This document shows, piece by piece, positions 19,361 through 30,375 of a DNA stretch of 64,000 nucleotides. The notes beneath the pieces were generated by a model, which was given only the letters and a program-made list of their open reading frames with translations, made no database searches and was not told where the DNA came from. The stretch spans positions 84,222-148,221 of the forward strand of contig NZ_CDBN01000038.1 of the NCBI RefSeq assembly GCF_000820085.1, written 5' to 3'. A program made the translations under genes and the position numbers. This DNA comes from Aeromonas sanarellii. GTDB lineage: Bacteria > Pseudomonadota > Gammaproteobacteria > Enterobacterales > Aeromonadaceae. The stretch's first letter is position 1. Every line of letters starts with the position of its first letter.

Positions 19361-22300
19361 TTAACCCAGACGCACCCGGGCGTTTCTGAACATCCGCATC
19401 CAGGCGCCATCCTCGCCCCAGTGGTCCGGGTGCCAGGAGTTCGCCACGGTGCGGAACACCCGCTCCGGGTGCGGCATCATGATGGTCGCGCGCCCGTCCG
19501 TGGTGGTCACCGCTGTGATGCCCGCCGGTGCGCCGTTCGGGTTGGCCGGATAATGCTCGGTCACGTTGCCGCGGTTGTCGACGAAACGCAGCCCCACCAG
19601 GCCGCTCTGTTGCAGCGCCTCCAGATGGGCGGCGTCGCGCACCTCCACCCGCCCTTCCCCGTGGGAGACGGCAATCGGCATCACCGAGCCCGCCATGCCG
19701 GCGAAGAAGGCGGACGGGGAGTCTTGCACCTGCACCAGGCTGAAGCGCGCCTCGAAGCGCTCGGAGCGGTTGCGCACGAAGCGCGGCCAGAGATCGGCGC
19801 CCGGGATCAGGGTGCGCAGGTTGGACATCATCTGGCAACCGTTGCACACGCCGAGCGACAGGGTGTCGCCGCGCTCGAAGAAGCGCTGGAACTGCTCGCG
19901 GGCGTTGTCGTTGAACAGGATGGACTTGGCCCAGCCCTCGCCCGCCCCCAGCACGTCGCCGTAGGAGAAGCCGCCACAGGCCACCAGGGTCTGGAAATCA
20001 TCCAGCTTGATGCGACCGGACAGGATGTCGCTCATATGCACATCGACGGCGGTGAAGCCGGCGCGGTCGAACGCCGCCGCCATCTCCACGTGGGAGTTGA
20101 CCCCCTGCTCGCGCAGCACCGCCAGACGGGGGGAGACCCCGCGGGCGATATAGGGGGCGGCCACGTCCTCGGACGGGTTGTAGGTCAATCTGGCCTGCAG
20201 GCCCGGGTCGGTGGCGTCCTGGCGCGCGGCGTGCTCCTGATCCGCGCACTCGGGGTTGTCACGCAGGCGCTGCATCTGCCAGCTGGTCTCGCCCCAGAGG
20301 GTGCGAAGGGCGGTGCGGCTGGCGCGATACACTTCGCTGCCGGCACGCTGGAACAGGATGAGGTCGTCTTCGCGCACCGTGCCCAGCACGTGGGAGCAGG
20401 CCGCCAGGCCGTGGCCGGCCAGCAGGGTCAGCACCGCCTCCTTGTCGTCGCGGCGCACCTGGATGACGGCGCCCAGCTCCTCGTTGAACAGGGCCGGCAG
20501 CAGTTCACCGCCGATGCGGTCGAGCTGCAGGTCGAGACCGCAGTGACCGGCGAAAGCCATCTCCACCAGGGTGACGAACAGGCCGCCGTCGGAGCGGTCG
20601 TGGTAGGCAATCAGCTTGCGATCCGCCACCAGCGCCTGGATGGCGTTGAAGAAGCCCTTGAGCTGAACCGGGTTGTCCAGATCCGGGGCACTTTGCCCCA
20701 GCTGGCGATAGACCTGGGCCAGGGCGGAGGCGCCGAGGCGCTGCTTACCGTTGCCAAGGTCGATCAGGATAAGGTCGGTCTCACCGAGATCGGTCCGCAG
20801 TTGCGGGGTCACGGTATTGCGCACGTCCTCGACCCGAGCGAAGGCGGAGATGAGCAGGGAGAGCGGCGAGGTGACGCTGTGCTCCTTGCCATCCTGCTGC
20901 CAGCGAGTCTTCATGGACATGGAGTCCTTGCCCACCGGGATGGTGATGCCAAGGGCCGGGCAGAGCTCCTCGCCCACGGCCTTCACGGCTTCGTAGAGAC
21001 CGGCATCCTCCCCCGGGTGACCGGCGGCGGACATCCAGTTAGCGGAGAGCTTGACCCGCTTGAGGGAACCGATGTGGGCCGGGGCCAGGTTGGTCAGGGC
21101 CTCGGCCACCGCCATGCGGGCCGATGCGGCGTGGGAGAGCAGCGCCACCGGGGTGCGCTCGCCCATGGACATGGCTTCGCCGTGGTAGCTGTCATAGGTG
21201 GCGGCGGTGACGGCGCAGTCGGCCACCGGGATCTGCCAGGGACCGACCATCTGGTCACGGTTGACGAGGCCCGTCACGGTGCGATCGCCGATGGTGATGA
21301 GGAAGGACTTCTCCGCCACGGTCGGCAGGCGCAGCACCCGCTCGGCCGCCTCGGACAGGGTGACGCCATCCAGCGCCAGCGGCTTGCCCTGGGCCGGCAG
21401 ACTCTGCACGTCGCGGTGCATCTTGGGCGCCTTGCCAAGCAGCACGTCCAGGGGCAGGTCGATGGGCTGGTTGTCAAAATGGGCATCCGAGAGGGTGAGG
21501 TGCTTCTCTTCGGTGGCCGTGCCGATCACGGCATAGGGCGCGCGCTCGCGCTCGCAAAGGGCCTTGAACAGGGGCAGCTTGTCCTGGGCCACGGCCAGCA
21601 CGTAACGCTCCTGGGATTCGTTGCACCAGACTTCCAGCGGGCTCATGCCCGGCTCGTCGTTCGGGATGGCGCGAAGGTCGAAGCGACCGCCGCGATCCCC
21701 GTCGCTCACCAGCTCCGGCATGGCGTTGGAGAGGCCGCCCGCCCCCACGTCGTGGATGAAGACGATGGGGTTGTCGTCCCCCAGTTGCCAGCAGCGGTCG
21801 ATCACTTCCTGGCAGCGGCGCTCCATCTCGGGGTTGTCACGCTGCACCGAGGCGAAGTCGAGATCTTCGGCAGACTGGCCGGAGGCCATGCTTGATGCGG
21901 CGCCGCCCCCCAGGCCGATGTTCATGGCCGGGCCACCCAGCACGATGAGGGCCGCCCCCACCGGGATCTCGCCCTTCTGAACGTGTTCGGAGCGGATGTT
22001 GCCGATGCCGCCCGCCAGCATGATGGGCTTGTGGTAGCCACGCACCTCGACGCCGTTGTGGCTCGGCACCTGCTCTTCGAAGGTGCGGAAGTAGCCGAGG
22101 ATGGCCGGACGGCCGAATTCGTTGTTGAAGGCGGCGCCGCCGAGCGGCCCCTCCTGCATGATGTCGAAGGCGCTGACGATGCGGCTCGGCTTGCCGAAAT
22201 CCTGCTCCCAGGGCTGCTCGAAACCGGGGATCCGCAGGTTGGAGACGGAGAAGCCCACCAGGCCCGCCTTGGGCTTGGCGCCACGGCCTGTCGCACCCTC

Positions 22301-23254
22301 GTCGCGGATTTCGCCGCCGGAGCCGGTGGCGGCGCCCGGGAAGGGGGAGATGGCGGTCGGGTGGTTGTGGGTCTCCACCTTCATCAGGATGTCGACGCGC
22401 TCCTGGTGATACTGGTATTCGCCGCTGGCGGGGCTCGGGAAGAAGCGGCCCCCCTGGCTCCCTTCCATCACGGCGGCGTTGTCTTTGTAGGCAGACAGGA
22501 CATGATCCGGCGTCTGCTCGAAGGTGTTCTTGATCATCTTGAACAGCGACTTGGGCTGCTGCTCACCGTCTATGGTCCAGTCGGCGTTGAAGATCTTGTG
22601 GCGGCAGTGCTCGGAGTTCGCCTGGGCGAACATGTAGAGCTCGATGTCGTTGGGGTTGCGGCCAAGGCGGGTGAAGTTCGTCACCAGATAGTCGATCTCG
22701 TCGTCCGCCAGGGCCAGCCCCAGGGCCACGTTGGCCTCTGCCAGGGCGGCGCGACCGCCACCCAGCACATCCACCTGGGTGAAGGGACGCGGCTCGTGGT
22801 GGGCAAACAGGGCGGCGGCCTCGTGCATCTCGCCGAACACCACTTCCATCATGCGGTCGTGCAGCAGGGCCGCGACCTCGCCCCGCTGTGCCGCGCTCAG
22901 CTCACCCTTGGCCTGCACGTAGTAGGCGATGCCGCGCTCGAGTCGCTTGACCTGGCTGAGGCCGCAGTTGTGGGCGATGTCGGTTGCTTTGGAAGACCAG
23001 GGGGAGATAGTGCCGGGGCGGGGGGTAACGAGGAACAGCTGACCGCTGGGGGTGTGTTCCGGAATGGTCGGGCCGTAGCGCAGCAGCTGGCCCAGGGTCG
23101 CTCGCTCCGGGGGCGACAGCGGGCTCGTCAGCTCGGCAAAATGCACGTATTCGGCATAGACGCTTGCTATCTCTACTCCTCTCTGTGCGCAGCTCTGCAG
23201 CAGCTTGTGGACACGAAACTCAGACAGTGCTGGGGCACCACGCAAGATTTCCAT
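19361..23254 (-). CDS. purL: Phosphoribosylformylglycinamidine synthase
   Basis: A 1297-residue large-type FGAM synthase, converting FGAR, glutamine and ATP to FGAM in purine synthesis (step 4). N-terminal PurS-like and linker region to about 170; two AIRS-type ATP-binding halves ([21 protein letters not shown] and [13 protein letters not shown]); the C-terminal class I glutaminase domain starts near 1030 with [20 protein letters not shown] and catalytic [11 protein letters not shown]. Length equals E. coli PurL (1295). The gene is monocistronic, with a promoter and PurR-like box upstream and a terminator downstream. Confidence 0.98.
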   Translation of the reverse strand: MEILRGAPALSEFRVHKLLQSCAQRGVEIASVYAEYVHFAELTSPLSPPERATLGQLLRYGPTIPEHTPSGQLFLVTPRPGTISPWSSKATDIAHNCGLSQVKRLERGIAYYVQAKGELSAAQRGEVAALLHDRMMEVVFGEMHEAAALFAHHEPRPFTQVDVLGGGRAALAEANVALGLALADDEIDYLVTNFTRLGRNPNDIELYMFAQANSEHCRHKIFNADWTIDGEQQPKSLFKMIKNTFEQTPDHVLSAYKDNAAVMEGSQGGRFFPSPASGEYQYHQERVDILMKVETHNHPTAISPFPGAATGSGGEIRDEGATGRGAKPKAGLVGFSVSNLRIPGFEQPWEQDFGKPSRIVSAFDIMQEGPLGGAAFNNEFGRPAILGYFRTFEEQVPSHNGVEVRGYHKPIMLAGGIGNIRSEHVQKGEIPVGAALIVLGGPAMNIGLGGGAASSMASGQSAEDLDFASVQRDNPEMERRCQEVIDRCWQLGDDNPIVFIHDVGAGGLSNAMPELVSDGDRGGRFDLRAIPNDEPGMSPLEVWCNESQERYVLAVAQDKLPLFKALCERERAPYAVIGTATEEKHLTLSDAHFDNQPIDLPLDVLLGKAPKMHRDVQSLPAQGKPLALDGVTLSEAAERVLRLPTVAEKSFLITIGDRTVTGLVNRDQMVGPWQIPVADCAVTAATYDSYHGEAMSMGERTPVALLSHAASARMAVAEALTNLAPAHIGSLKRVKLSANWMSAAGHPGEDAGLYEAVKAVGEELCPALGITIPVGKDSMSMKTRWQQDGKEHSVTSPLSLLISAFARVEDVRNTVTPQLRTDLGETDLILIDLGNGKQRLGASALAQVYRQLGQSAPDLDNPVQLKGFFNAIQALVADRKLIAYHDRSDGGLFVTLVEMAFAGHCGLDLQLDRIGGELLPALFNEELGAVIQVRRDDKEAVLTLLAGHGLAACSHVLGTVREDDLILFQRAGSEVYRASRTALRTLWGETSWQMQRLRDNPECADQEHAARQDATDPGLQARLTYNPSEDVAAPYIARGVSPRLAVLREQGVNSHVEMAAAFDRAGFTAVDVHMSDILSGRIKLDDFQTLVACGGFSYGDVLGAGEGWAKSILFNDNAREQFQRFFERGDTLSLGVCNGCQMMSNLRTLIPGADLWPRFVRNRSERFEARFSLVQVQDSPSAFFAGMAGSVMPIAVSHGEGRVEVRDAAHLEALQQSGLVGLRFVDNRGNVTEHYPANPNGAPAGITAVTTTDGRATIMMPHPERVFRTVANSWHPDHWGEDGAWMRMFRNARVRLG

Positions 23255-23303
23255 ATACCTTTCTCACCAAGTTTTAGAGTGTGGGGGGATTTGAGACGCG
23301 CGT

Positions 23304-23342
23304 ATTATAGGGATCAGGTCCAGCCCGAACAAACGTTTTTCT
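23304..23342 (-). promoter_or_regulatory. purL promoter with PurR-like operator
   Basis: On the minus strand a perfect TATAAT (plus 23304-23309) stands 17 bases from TTGTTC (23327-23332). The 16-mer at 23327-23342 reads GAACAAACGTTTTTCT on the plus strand and contains the PurR core AAACGTTT; it overlaps the -35, an ideal place for repression. E. coli purL is a known PurR target. The outer bases of the box match the consensus only partly. Confidence 0.6.
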
Positions 23343-23403
23343 CGCCCCGCACGATGTGACTCCCTCCGGACTCTCTGGTATAAAGGGGCCTCTCTTTTGA
23401 CAA

Positions 23404-24897
23404 ATGCCGATTTTTTCAACAAGGGTACTCACCTACTTGCGCTGCATTTTTCGACTGCTTACCGGGATGATGTTGACGCTGGCCCTGGCCGGTTGCGACT
23501 TCCATACCCCCTCCAGCCAGCTGGAACAGATCCGCCAACGGGGCGAGATCCGGGTCGGCACCCTCTATGGCCCCACTTCCTACTACCAGCGTGACGACGT
23601 CGCCCAGGGCTTCGACTACGAACTGGCGCAGCTCTACGCCGACTGGCTGGGGGTCAAGCTGACCATAGTGCCTGCCTACAGCACCGCCGAACTGGTCGAG
23701 CAGTTGCAAAAGGGCAGGCTGGACTTGGCCGCGGCGGCCATCGTCGTGACCCCGGAGCGGCGCAAGCTGTTCCGCTTCGGCCCCGGCTTCTATCAGGTCT
23801 CCCCCAAGCTGGTCTACCGCAACGGTGCCCCCAGGCCCAAGGATCTGGGGGACATCAAGGGCAGCATAGTGGTACCGGCCGGCTCCACCGGCGAGGATCT
23901 GATGAAGGAGCTGGCCAAGCAGCATCCCAACCTGAACTGGAGTACCAACCGGGACGCCGACGTGGAGGAGCTGCTCAAGCAGGTGGCCGATGGCGAGGTG
24001 GACTACACCGTGGTGCAGGACACCATACTGGCCCGCACCCAGCGCTACTACCCCGAGCTCACCGAGGGGCTGACCCTCGCCAACAAGCAGACCGTGGCCT
24101 GGGCCATGACCCGGTTGCCCGATGACAGCCTCTACGCCAGCGTCATCGACTTCTTCGGCCAGCGCTTCATGGACGGCGCCATCGCCAAGCTGGACGAGAA
24201 GTACTTCGGCCACGTGCAGAACTTCGATTTCGTCGACACCCGCACCTTCCTCAAGCGCGCCAAGAGCCTGCTGCCCAAGTACCAGGCGATGTTCCAGACC
24301 CACGCCAGGGAGATCGACTGGCGGCTGCTGGCGGCCATCAGCTATCAGGAGTCTCACTGGGACCCCCAGGCCCGCTCCTACACCGGGGTGCGCGGCATGA
24401 TGATGCTGACCGAGCCCACCGCCAAGGCGATGGGGGTCAGCGACAGAACCCATCCGGAGGAGAGCATCAAGGGCGGTGCCCGCTACCTGGAGGAGATGAT
24501 GGAGAAGGTGCCGGACTCGGTACCGGCCGACGAGAAGGTGTGGTTCGCCCTCACCGCCTACAACATCGGCTACGGCCACATGATGGATGCCCGTCGGCTG
24601 ACCAAGGAGCTCGGCAAGAACCCGGACGCCTGGAGCGACGTGAAGGAGGTACTGCCCCTGCTGCAGCAGTCACGCTGGCATCGCAAGGTGCGCTACGGCT
24701 ATGCCCGGGGCGGCGAGGCACGCAACTATGTCAACAACGTGCGCCAGTACTACCAGAGCCTGCTCTGGCTCGACAACGAGCAGCAGAAGGCCCACCGCCG
24801 CGAGGAGCTGGATGAGGACGACAGCAGCGAGCCGGCCGCCCCGGCAGAGCGTCCCGCCATCATCGCCGAGGTGGTCAAGCAGATCATCACCCCCTAG
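23404..24897 (+). CDS. mltF: Membrane-bound lytic murein transglycosylase F
   Basis: A 497-residue, two-domain enzyme that cleaves peptidoglycan glycan strands to 1,6-anhydro ends. Signal sequence with lipobox-like LALAGC (Cys31). Residues about 45-265 form a type 3 solute-binding domain (RGEIRVGTLYGPTSYY; LDLAAAAIVVTPERR), and about 285-450 an SLT domain with ISYQESHWDPQARSYTGVRG, whose Glu is the catalytic acid, and FALTAYNIGYGH. The acidic, Pro/Ala-rich tail is not conserved. It is divergent from purL with 149 bases between, as in E. coli. Confidence 0.95.
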   Translation: MPIFSTRVLTYLRCIFRLLTGMMLTLALAGCDFHTPSSQLEQIRQRGEIRVGTLYGPTSYYQRDDVAQGFDYELAQLYADWLGVKLTIVPAYSTAELVEQLQKGRLDLAAAAIVVTPERRKLFRFGPGFYQVSPKLVYRNGAPRPKDLGDIKGSIVVPAGSTGEDLMKELAKQHPNLNWSTNRDADVEELLKQVADGEVDYTVVQDTILARTQRYYPELTEGLTLANKQTVAWAMTRLPDDSLYASVIDFFGQRFMDGAIAKLDEKYFGHVQNFDFVDTRTFLKRAKSLLPKYQAMFQTHAREIDWRLLAAISYQESHWDPQARSYTGVRGMMMLTEPTAKAMGVSDRTHPEESIKGGARYLEEMMEKVPDSVPADEKVWFALTAYNIGYGHMMDARRLTKELGKNPDAWSDVKEVLPLLQQSRWHRKVRYGYARGGEARNYVNNVRQYYQSLLWLDNEQQKAHRREELDEDDSSEPAAPAERPAIIAEVVKQIITP

Positions 24898-25044
24898 CCC
24901 TGGGGGGTGTGTTTTCCCGGCAGATTCTCTGTTAACATCCAACCAGATCCGAGGGACGCGAGTCTGGCTTATTGCAATGTATTCATCACGTTGCACTACC
25001 TGCCCAGCCGCCCTTCGGCCGAGGAGACCAGGGAGGAGAACAAG

Positions 25045-25191
25045 ATGCGAGCACGCAGAAGAGCCATGTTGGCCCGAAAAACCAAATGTGCCTGGAGCCC
25101 GAGACGCAAGCTCAAGCTGGCCGACATGAAGCGCAAGATCTGGCACAGAAACCGCTCCTTCACGCTGCTGATAGCGGAGCACACAGTATAA
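25045..25191 (+). CDS. Small very basic protein of unknown function (48 residues)
   Basis: ATG 25045 is preceded by GGGAGGAG (25031-25038), a strong Shine-Dalgarno, and the stop is the first base pair of a good terminator, so this looks like a true short transcript. The peptide begins MRARRRAMLARKTKCAWSP, continues with RRKLKLADMKRKIWHRN and ends RSFTLLIAEHTV. About one third of residues are Arg/Lys, with few acids, suggesting binding to RNA, ribosomes or membranes. The frame is open further upstream to 24907, but no ribosome site supports that. I do not recognise the family. Confidence 0.6.
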   Translation: MRARRRAMLARKTKCAWSPRRKLKLADMKRKIWHRNRSFTLLIAEHTV

Positions 25192-25216
25192 ACCCGGCAT
25201 CCGCCGGGTTTTTTAT
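25191..25216 (+). terminator. Terminator after the basic small ORF
   Basis: AACCCGGC-ATCC-GCCGGGTT followed by TTTTATT; the stem begins in the stop codon. Four bases later is the stop of the convergent yfgJ, which may share it. Confidence 0.85.
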
Positions 25217-25220
25217 TCCC

Positions 25221-25451
25221 TCACGCCCCCGCAGCCAGCGCCTCGAACTGCACCCTGCGCTTGGAAACCAGGGTATTGCAGTGATTGCAGAAATAATCCA
25301 CGGCGCCGCAGGCCCGAAGCCGCTCCAGCGCCTGCTGGCAGGTCGGACACAGGGCCCGGATGCGATAACGGATCTGGCACTGGCTGCAACAGGTCTCGTC
25401 ACTGCGGCTGTCCAGCTCCCCCCGGCAGGCCGGGCAGACAAGATGGCTCAT
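25221..25451 (-). CDS. yfgJ: Zinc-ribbon protein YfgJ
   Basis: A 76-residue protein with four CxxC pairs: CPAC, CSQC, CPTC and CNHC, arranged as two zinc ribbons. The start at 25451 gives MSHLVCPACRGELDSR; further upstream codons lack support. It sits directly downstream of der, as in E. coli. The molecular role is unknown; the zinc-ribbon fold suggests nucleic-acid or protein contacts. Confidence 0.85.
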   Translation of the reverse strand: MSHLVCPACRGELDSRSDETCCSQCQIRYRIRALCPTCQQALERLRACGAVDYFCNHCNTLVSKRRVQFEALAAGA

Positions 25452-25557
25452 GATTGGCTCCTCGCAAAGTGAATGTGCGCTGGGCGGGCCCACTGCACAT
25501 CCCCCTCCTCCATCGACCCCAAGAAAAACGGCTGCCGGTGAGGGCAGCCGCAGGGCC

Positions 25558-27054
25558 TTACTTCTTCGCCTTGGCCTTGAGCAGACGCTTGCGCTGACGC
25601 TCCTGGCTCAGGGTCAGGGTATTTTTCTTGCCCTCGAACGGGTTGACCGACTCCTGGAACTCGACCCGGATCGGGGTGCCCATGATCTTCAGGGACTTGC
25701 GGAAGTAGTTGATCAGATACCGCTTGTAGGAGTCCGGCAAGTCGTTCAGCTGGTTGCCGTGAATCACGATGCGCGGCGGGTTGTAGCCACCGGCGTGGGC
25801 ATACTTCAGCTTGACCCGGCGACCGTTCACCATGGGTGGCTGGTGATCTTCCTGGGCCATCTGCATGATCCGGGTCAGCATGGCGGTGCTGGTGCGGCGG
25901 GTGGCGGACTCGTAGGCCTCGTTGATGGACTCGAACAGGTGGCCGACGCCGCTGCCGTGCAGGGCGGAGATGAAGTGGATGCGGGCGAAGTCGATGAAGC
26001 CCAGACGACGGTCCAGCTCGTTCTTGACGTCCTCTTTGACCTTCTGATCCAGGCCGTCCCACTTGTTCACCACCAGCACCACGGAGCGGCCGCTGTTGAG
26101 CACGAAGCCGAGGATGCTCAAGTCCTGATCCGTGATGGTCTCGCGGGCGTCGATCACCAGCAGGCAGACGTTCGCATCTTCAATCGCCTTGAGGGTCTTG
26201 ATGACGGAGAACTTCTCCACCGTCTCGTGCACCTTGCCGCGGCGGCGCACGCCGGCGGTGTCGATGACCACGTACTTCTGCTCGTCGCGCTCCATGGGGA
26301 TGTAGACGGAGTCGCGGGTGGTGCCCGGCATGTCATAGACGATGACCCTATCTTCACCCAGCATGCGGTTGGTCAGGGTGGACTTGCCGACGTTGGGGCG
26401 ACCGACGATGGCAAACTTGATGGGCAGGTCGGCGAACGGCGTCTCCTTGGTGTCCTCCCGGGTATCCAGCTCGCCCGTGGCCAGCATGCGCACCAGCGCC
26501 TCTTCGTCGAACTCCTCCTGCTCCTCGTCCGCCGCCTGTTCGGCCGCAGACTCCACCAGGGTCTCCAGATGGGGGGCCAGCGCCAGCTCCAGCAGGCTCA
26601 GCACGCCGCGACCGTGGGCGGCCGCCATCTGGTAGACCTCCCCCAGGGCCAGGCCGTAGAACTCGGACACCGCGGAATCGCCGTCGATGCCGTCGGTCTT
26701 GTTGGCCACCAGAAACACCTTCTTGTGGCTCTTGCGCAGGTGCTCGGCGATAGCCTGATCCGCCGCGGTCAGGCCGGCGCGCGCATCCACCATGAAGAGC
26801 ACCACATCGGCCTCTTCGATGGCCAGCAGGGACTGCTCGGCCATCTTCAGCTCGATCCCCTCCTCGGTGCCATCGATACCGCCGGTGTCGACCACGATAA
26901 ATTCCAGCTCGCCCAGCTTCGCCTGGCCGTATTTACGGTCCCGGGTCAGGCCGGGGAAGTCGGCCACCAGGGCATCCCGGGTTCGGGTCAGGCGGTTGAA
27001 CAGGGTGGATTTCCCCACGTTGGGGCGGCCCACCAGGGCTACTACAGGAGTCAT
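25558..27054 (-). CDS. der: Ribosome biogenesis GTPase Der (EngA)
   Basis: A 498-residue essential GTPase with two tandem G domains acting in 50S subunit maturation. G1 motifs appear twice: [12 protein letters not shown] near residue 8 and [12 protein letters not shown] near 215. Each has DTGGI/DTAGV switch motifs and NKTD/NKWD base-recognition motifs. The linker is acidic ([17 protein letters not shown]). A C-terminal KH-like domain ends with a Lys-rich tail ([13 protein letters not shown]). It is transcribed with bamB upstream; 74 bases separate them. Confidence 0.98.
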   Translation of the reverse strand: MTPVVALVGRPNVGKSTLFNRLTRTRDALVADFPGLTRDRKYGQAKLGELEFIVVDTGGIDGTEEGIELKMAEQSLLAIEEADVVLFMVDARAGLTAADQAIAEHLRKSHKKVFLVANKTDGIDGDSAVSEFYGLALGEVYQMAAAHGRGVLSLLELALAPHLETLVESAAEQAADEEQEEFDEEALVRMLATGELDTREDTKETPFADLPIKFAIVGRPNVGKSTLTNRMLGEDRVIVYDMPGTTRDSVYIPMERDEQKYVVIDTAGVRRRGKVHETVEKFSVIKTLKAIEDANVCLLVIDARETITDQDLSILGFVLNSGRSVVLVVNKWDGLDQKVKEDVKNELDRRLGFIDFARIHFISALHGSGVGHLFESINEAYESATRRTSTAMLTRIMQMAQEDHQPPMVNGRRVKLKYAHAGGYNPPRIVIHGNQLNDLPDSYKRYLINYFRKSLKIMGTPIRVEFQESVNPFEGKKNTLTLSQERQRKRLLKAKAKK

Positions 27055-27128
27055 AAAAGCCTCATTCTCAAGACGACAAAGGCTCCGGGTCCGAAGACCA
27101 GGAGCCGGAGATTCATATTAACGGGCGA

Positions 27129-28313
27129 TCAGGGACGCTTGACAGCGTACAGCTTGCCGCCACGGCTCTGCACATACAGGGTGTCGCCATCCACCAGGGG
27201 GGCGGCGTACAGACCACTGCTGTCGAGCTGCTGCATGGCCTTGATGGAGCCGTCGGTACGGTCCAGCCAATACAGATAACCTTCCACATCCCCGACCACC
27301 ACATAGTCACCCAGGATGACGGGGGCGGTCACGGTGCGGTTTTCCAGCTGGGTGTTGGACCACAGCTCGAGCCCGTTGCGACGGTCCACCGCAAACAGGT
27401 GGCTGCGGCTGTCGGTCAGCACGATGGCATTGCCAGTCACCGCCATGTCGCGGTAGCCGGAATACTTGCGCTTCCACACCTCGTCGCCGCTCATCAGCTT
27501 GCGGGCCATCAGCTGGCCATTGTAGGCGATGGCATAGAGCTCGTCGCCGGCGATGAGGGGGGCGGCATCCACGTCCACCATGCGATCCAGCTCGGTGGCA
27601 CCGCGCGGGTCGGCCACCTTGGACTGGCGCACCGGCTGGCCGTTGCTCAGCAGGGCGATGCCCACCTTGCCATCGGCGCGGCCGTACAGCACGGCGCCGT
27701 TGGTGATGACGGGGGCACCGGCACTGCGCAGGGTCAGGGGCGGTTGCTCTTCGGACAGGGTCCACTGCAGCTTGCCCTCGTCGGTATCGAGCGCCACCAG
27801 GCGGCCCGAGGTGGTCAGCACCACCACACGGCCATCCTCGACGGCGGGGCTCGCCACCACCTCACCCGGTACCGTGGTCTGCCACAGCACCTCCCCGTTC
27901 TCCGCGTTCAGGGCGTAGACCACCCCGTTCTCGGAGCCGAGGAACAGCTTGCCGTAGCGGGAGACCAGGCCGCCGGAGAGACGGGCGCTGCGCTTGTCGG
28001 CGTTGATGGGCAAGTCAGCCAGATCCACGTTCCACAGCTCCTTGCCGCTATCGCGCTCGAAGGCGGTCACGTCGCCATCCCGGGCCGCCGCATAGATGCG
28101 GTCCTCTTCCACCACCGGCTTGAGCTGGGAGTAGAAGTCGCCGATGCCATCCCCCACCGAGGAGGACCAGGCGGTCTCGGCCGTGAACGCGGACTCCACC
28201 GTGGGCAGGGGCGCCATGGGGTTGAGATCCTCTTCGGAACTGAACAGGGAGCACCCCTGCAGGGCCAGGGAGACGGCCGCCCCCAGCACCACTCGCTTGT
28301 ACAGATTACGCAT
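27129..28313 (-). CDS. bamB: Outer membrane assembly lipoprotein BamB
   Basis: A 394-residue lipoprotein of the BAM complex, which inserts beta-barrel proteins into the outer membrane. Lipobox LALQGC gives acylated Cys21. The rest is an eight-bladed beta-propeller with PQQ-like repeats (GLVSRYGKLFLGSENGVVYALN, DGRVVVLTTSGRLVALD, GDYVVVGDVEGYLYWLD). The start overlaps the yfgM stop by 8 bases, so the two are coupled. Length matches E. coli BamB (392). Confidence 0.97.
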   Translation of the reverse strand: MRNLYKRVVLGAAVSLALQGCSLFSSEEDLNPMAPLPTVESAFTAETAWSSSVGDGIGDFYSQLKPVVEEDRIYAAARDGDVTAFERDSGKELWNVDLADLPINADKRSARLSGGLVSRYGKLFLGSENGVVYALNAENGEVLWQTTVPGEVVASPAVEDGRVVVLTTSGRLVALDTDEGKLQWTLSEEQPPLTLRSAGAPVITNGAVLYGRADGKVGIALLSNGQPVRQSKVADPRGATELDRMVDVDAAPLIAGDELYAIAYNGQLMARKLMSGDEVWKRKYSGYRDMAVTGNAIVLTDSRSHLFAVDRRNGLELWSNTQLENRTVTAPVILGDYVVVGDVEGYLYWLDRTDGSIKAMQQLDSSGLYAAPLVDGDTLYVQSRGGKLYAVKRP

Positions 28314-28956
28314 CCGGAGCCTCGCCCGCAGTGACCGCTGGCAGCGCCAGATCGTCCATCTTCAGCTTGAGTTCGCTGCTCGACTGCAGGCCGCCGGCAT
28401 CGGCCGCCGCCTGGTAGGCATCGCGGGCCTCTTCGGCCTTGCCCTGCTTCTGCAGGATGTCGCCGCGCACTTCCGCCACCTGGGCCTTGAAGGCGTCGTT
28501 GCCGATCTTGCCAAGCTGGGCCAGGGCCTCGTCGGCCTTGCCCTGATCGTTCAGGACGCGGGCCAGGCGCAGGGCGGCGATGGGCTTGATGCTGTCGTCA
28601 CCGTTTGCGGCGACCTGGGTCAGCTGCTCGGCGGCCAGATCCAGCTTGCCCGCCTTGACCGCTGCTGCGGCCAGCTGCAGGGAAGCCAGCTCGGCATAGG
28701 CGTCGCCCTGATGGGCGGCGATGAAGCTCTTCGCCTGCTCCAGGGCGGCGTCGTCACCCTTGGCGAGCTGGGCAGTCATGGCGTTGTAAGCCTGGGAGGC
28801 GGCTTCCTGGTTGCTCTGCTGCATCTCGTTGTAGTAGCGCCAGCCAAACAGCCCCACCAGACCGATCACGGTCCCGGCGATCACCGAGGTGCCGTTCTCT
28901 TTCCACCAGCTCTTGATGACCTCAACCTGTTGTTCTTCGGTGGTATAGACTTCCAC
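28306..28956 (-). CDS. yfgM: SecYEG ancillary subunit / chaperone-interaction protein YfgM
   Basis: A 216-residue protein with a single-span N-terminal anchor (SVIAGTVIGLVGLFGWRYY) and a periplasmic TPR-like domain of alanine-rich helical repeats. E. coli YfgM associates with PpiD at the Sec translocon. The N-terminal cytoplasmic part, MEVYTTEEQQVEVIKSWWKENG, is the family signature. It lies three bases after hisS and overlaps bamB. Confidence 0.94.
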   Translation of the reverse strand: MEVYTTEEQQVEVIKSWWKENGTSVIAGTVIGLVGLFGWRYYNEMQQSNQEAASQAYNAMTAQLAKGDDAALEQAKSFIAAHQGDAYAELASLQLAAAAVKAGKLDLAAEQLTQVAANGDDSIKPIAALRLARVLNDQGKADEALAQLGKIGNDAFKAQVAEVRGDILQKQGKAEEARDAYQAAADAGGLQSSSELKLKMDDLALPAVTAGEAPDA

Positions 28957-28959
28957 AGC

Positions 28960-30237
28960 TTACTCTCCTTTAGCTGCCAGCAGGGCGATGGCGGCATCGA
29001 CCGAGACGGTCTGTTGCTCGGCCTGGCCACGCAGATATTTGATGGTGATCTCCCCGCTTTGCACCTCGGTCTCGCCGAGGATCAGGGCAATGGCCGCGCC
29101 GCTCTTGTCGGCACGCTTGAGTTGTTTCTTGAAGTTGCCGCCGCCGCAGTGACTCATCAGGCGAAGGTCAGGCAGGGCGTCGCGCAGCCGCTCGGCCAGG
29201 GCAAAGCCCGCCTGCTCGGTCCCCTCGCCCACCATGCAGAGATAGACATCCACCGCCGGGCGGATGTCGGCGTTGAGCTCCAGGGTCTCCAGCATCAGTA
29301 CCAGACGCTCCATCCCCATGGCAAAGCCCACCGCCGGGGTCGGCTGGCCGCCGAGTTGCTCCACCAGGCCGTCGTAGCGACCGCCGGCACAGACGGTGCC
29401 CTGGGCACCCAGGCTGTTGGTGACCCACTCGAACACGGTGAGGTTGTAGTAGTCGAGACCGCGTACCAGACGCTCGTTCACCTCGAACTGGATGCCGGCG
29501 GCCGTGAGCAGGCGCTTGAGCCCTTCGAAGTGAGCCAGGCTCTCTTCGCCCAGGTGATCGAACAGGCGCGGCGCCCCGACCAGGATGGCCTGCACCTTCT
29601 CGTCCTTGGAGTCCAGCACCCGCAGGGGGTTACTGTACATGCGGCGCTGGCTCTCTTCGTCCAGCTGATCCTTGTACTGCTCCAGGTAGGCCACCAGGGC
29701 ATCGCGATAGGCGGCGCGCTCGGCACTCTGACCAAGGGTATTGAGCTGCAGGGTGACGTGATCCTGGATGCCGAACAGACGCCACAGACGATGGGTCAGC
29801 ATGATGAGCTCGGCGTCGATGTCAGGCCCGTTGATGCCGAACAGCTCGACCCCGAACTGGTGGAACTGGCGATAGCGGCCCTTCTGGGGACGCTCGTGGC
29901 GGAACATGGGGCCCATGTACCACATCCGGCGCTCCTGGTTGTAGAGCAAGCCGTGTTCGATGCCGGCGCGCACGCAGCTGGCGGTCCCTTCCGGACGCAG
30001 GCTCAGGCTGTCACCGTTGCGATCTTCGAAGGTGTACATCTCTTTTTCGACCACGTCGGTCACTTCACCGATGGCGCGCTTGAACAGATGGGTCTGCTCG
30101 ACGATGGGCATGCGCACTTCGCTGTAGCCATAGCTGGCCACGACCTGGCGCAGGATCTGTTCCACTTTCTGCCATACCGGGCTCTGCTCCGGCAGGCAAT
30201 CATTCATACCGCGAATCGCTTGGATCTGTTTTGCCAC
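28960..30237 (-). CDS. hisS: Histidyl-tRNA synthetase
   Basis: A 425-residue class II aminoacyl-tRNA synthetase charging tRNA-His. Motif 1 surrounds the N-terminal [15 protein letters not shown]; motif 2 has [13 protein letters not shown] and [19 protein letters not shown]; the His-binding motif is [15 protein letters not shown]. The C-terminal anticodon-binding domain starts near residue 325. Length is that of E. coli HisS (424). It is the first gene of hisS-yfgM-bamB-der(-yfgJ), with a promoter directly upstream. Confidence 0.98.
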   Translation of the reverse strand: MAKQIQAIRGMNDCLPEQSPVWQKVEQILRQVVASYGYSEVRMPIVEQTHLFKRAIGEVTDVVEKEMYTFEDRNGDSLSLRPEGTASCVRAGIEHGLLYNQERRMWYMGPMFRHERPQKGRYRQFHQFGVELFGINGPDIDAELIMLTHRLWRLFGIQDHVTLQLNTLGQSAERAAYRDALVAYLEQYKDQLDEESQRRMYSNPLRVLDSKDEKVQAILVGAPRLFDHLGEESLAHFEGLKRLLTAAGIQFEVNERLVRGLDYYNLTVFEWVTNSLGAQGTVCAGGRYDGLVEQLGGQPTPAVGFAMGMERLVLMLETLELNADIRPAVDVYLCMVGEGTEQAGFALAERLRDALPDLRLMSHCGGGNFKKQLKRADKSGAAIALILGETEVQSGEITIKYLRGQAEQQTVSVDAAIALLAAKGE

Positions 30238-30273
30238 GTTGATACTCGAGAAAAAGAGGTAAAATTTGGCCGC

Positions 30274-30302
30274 ATTATAGGGATTTTCGACCCCGAGGTA
30301 AA
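30274..30302 (-). promoter_or_regulatory. hisS promoter
   Basis: On the minus strand TATAAT (plus 30274-30279) stands 17 bases after TTTACC (30297-30302). This places the start about 30 bases before the hisS ATG. Confidence 0.6.
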
Positions 30303-30346
30303 ATCGGGTACCCGGATGCGGGATTCAAAATCAATAACCTAAAGCC

Positions 30347-30369
30347 GGGGCCACCCCAGGTGGCCCCTT
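30347..30369 (-). terminator. Terminator of the rodZ-ispG block
   Basis: GGGGCCACC-CCA-GGTGGCCCC, 8 bases beyond the ispG stop. No real T run follows, so termination strength is uncertain. Confidence 0.6.
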
Positions 30370-30375
30370 CATGGT

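Noticed and set aside
19337..21895. Long plus-strand frame opposite purL
   Set aside because: Antisense reading of purL with the same compositional artefact; no domain visible.
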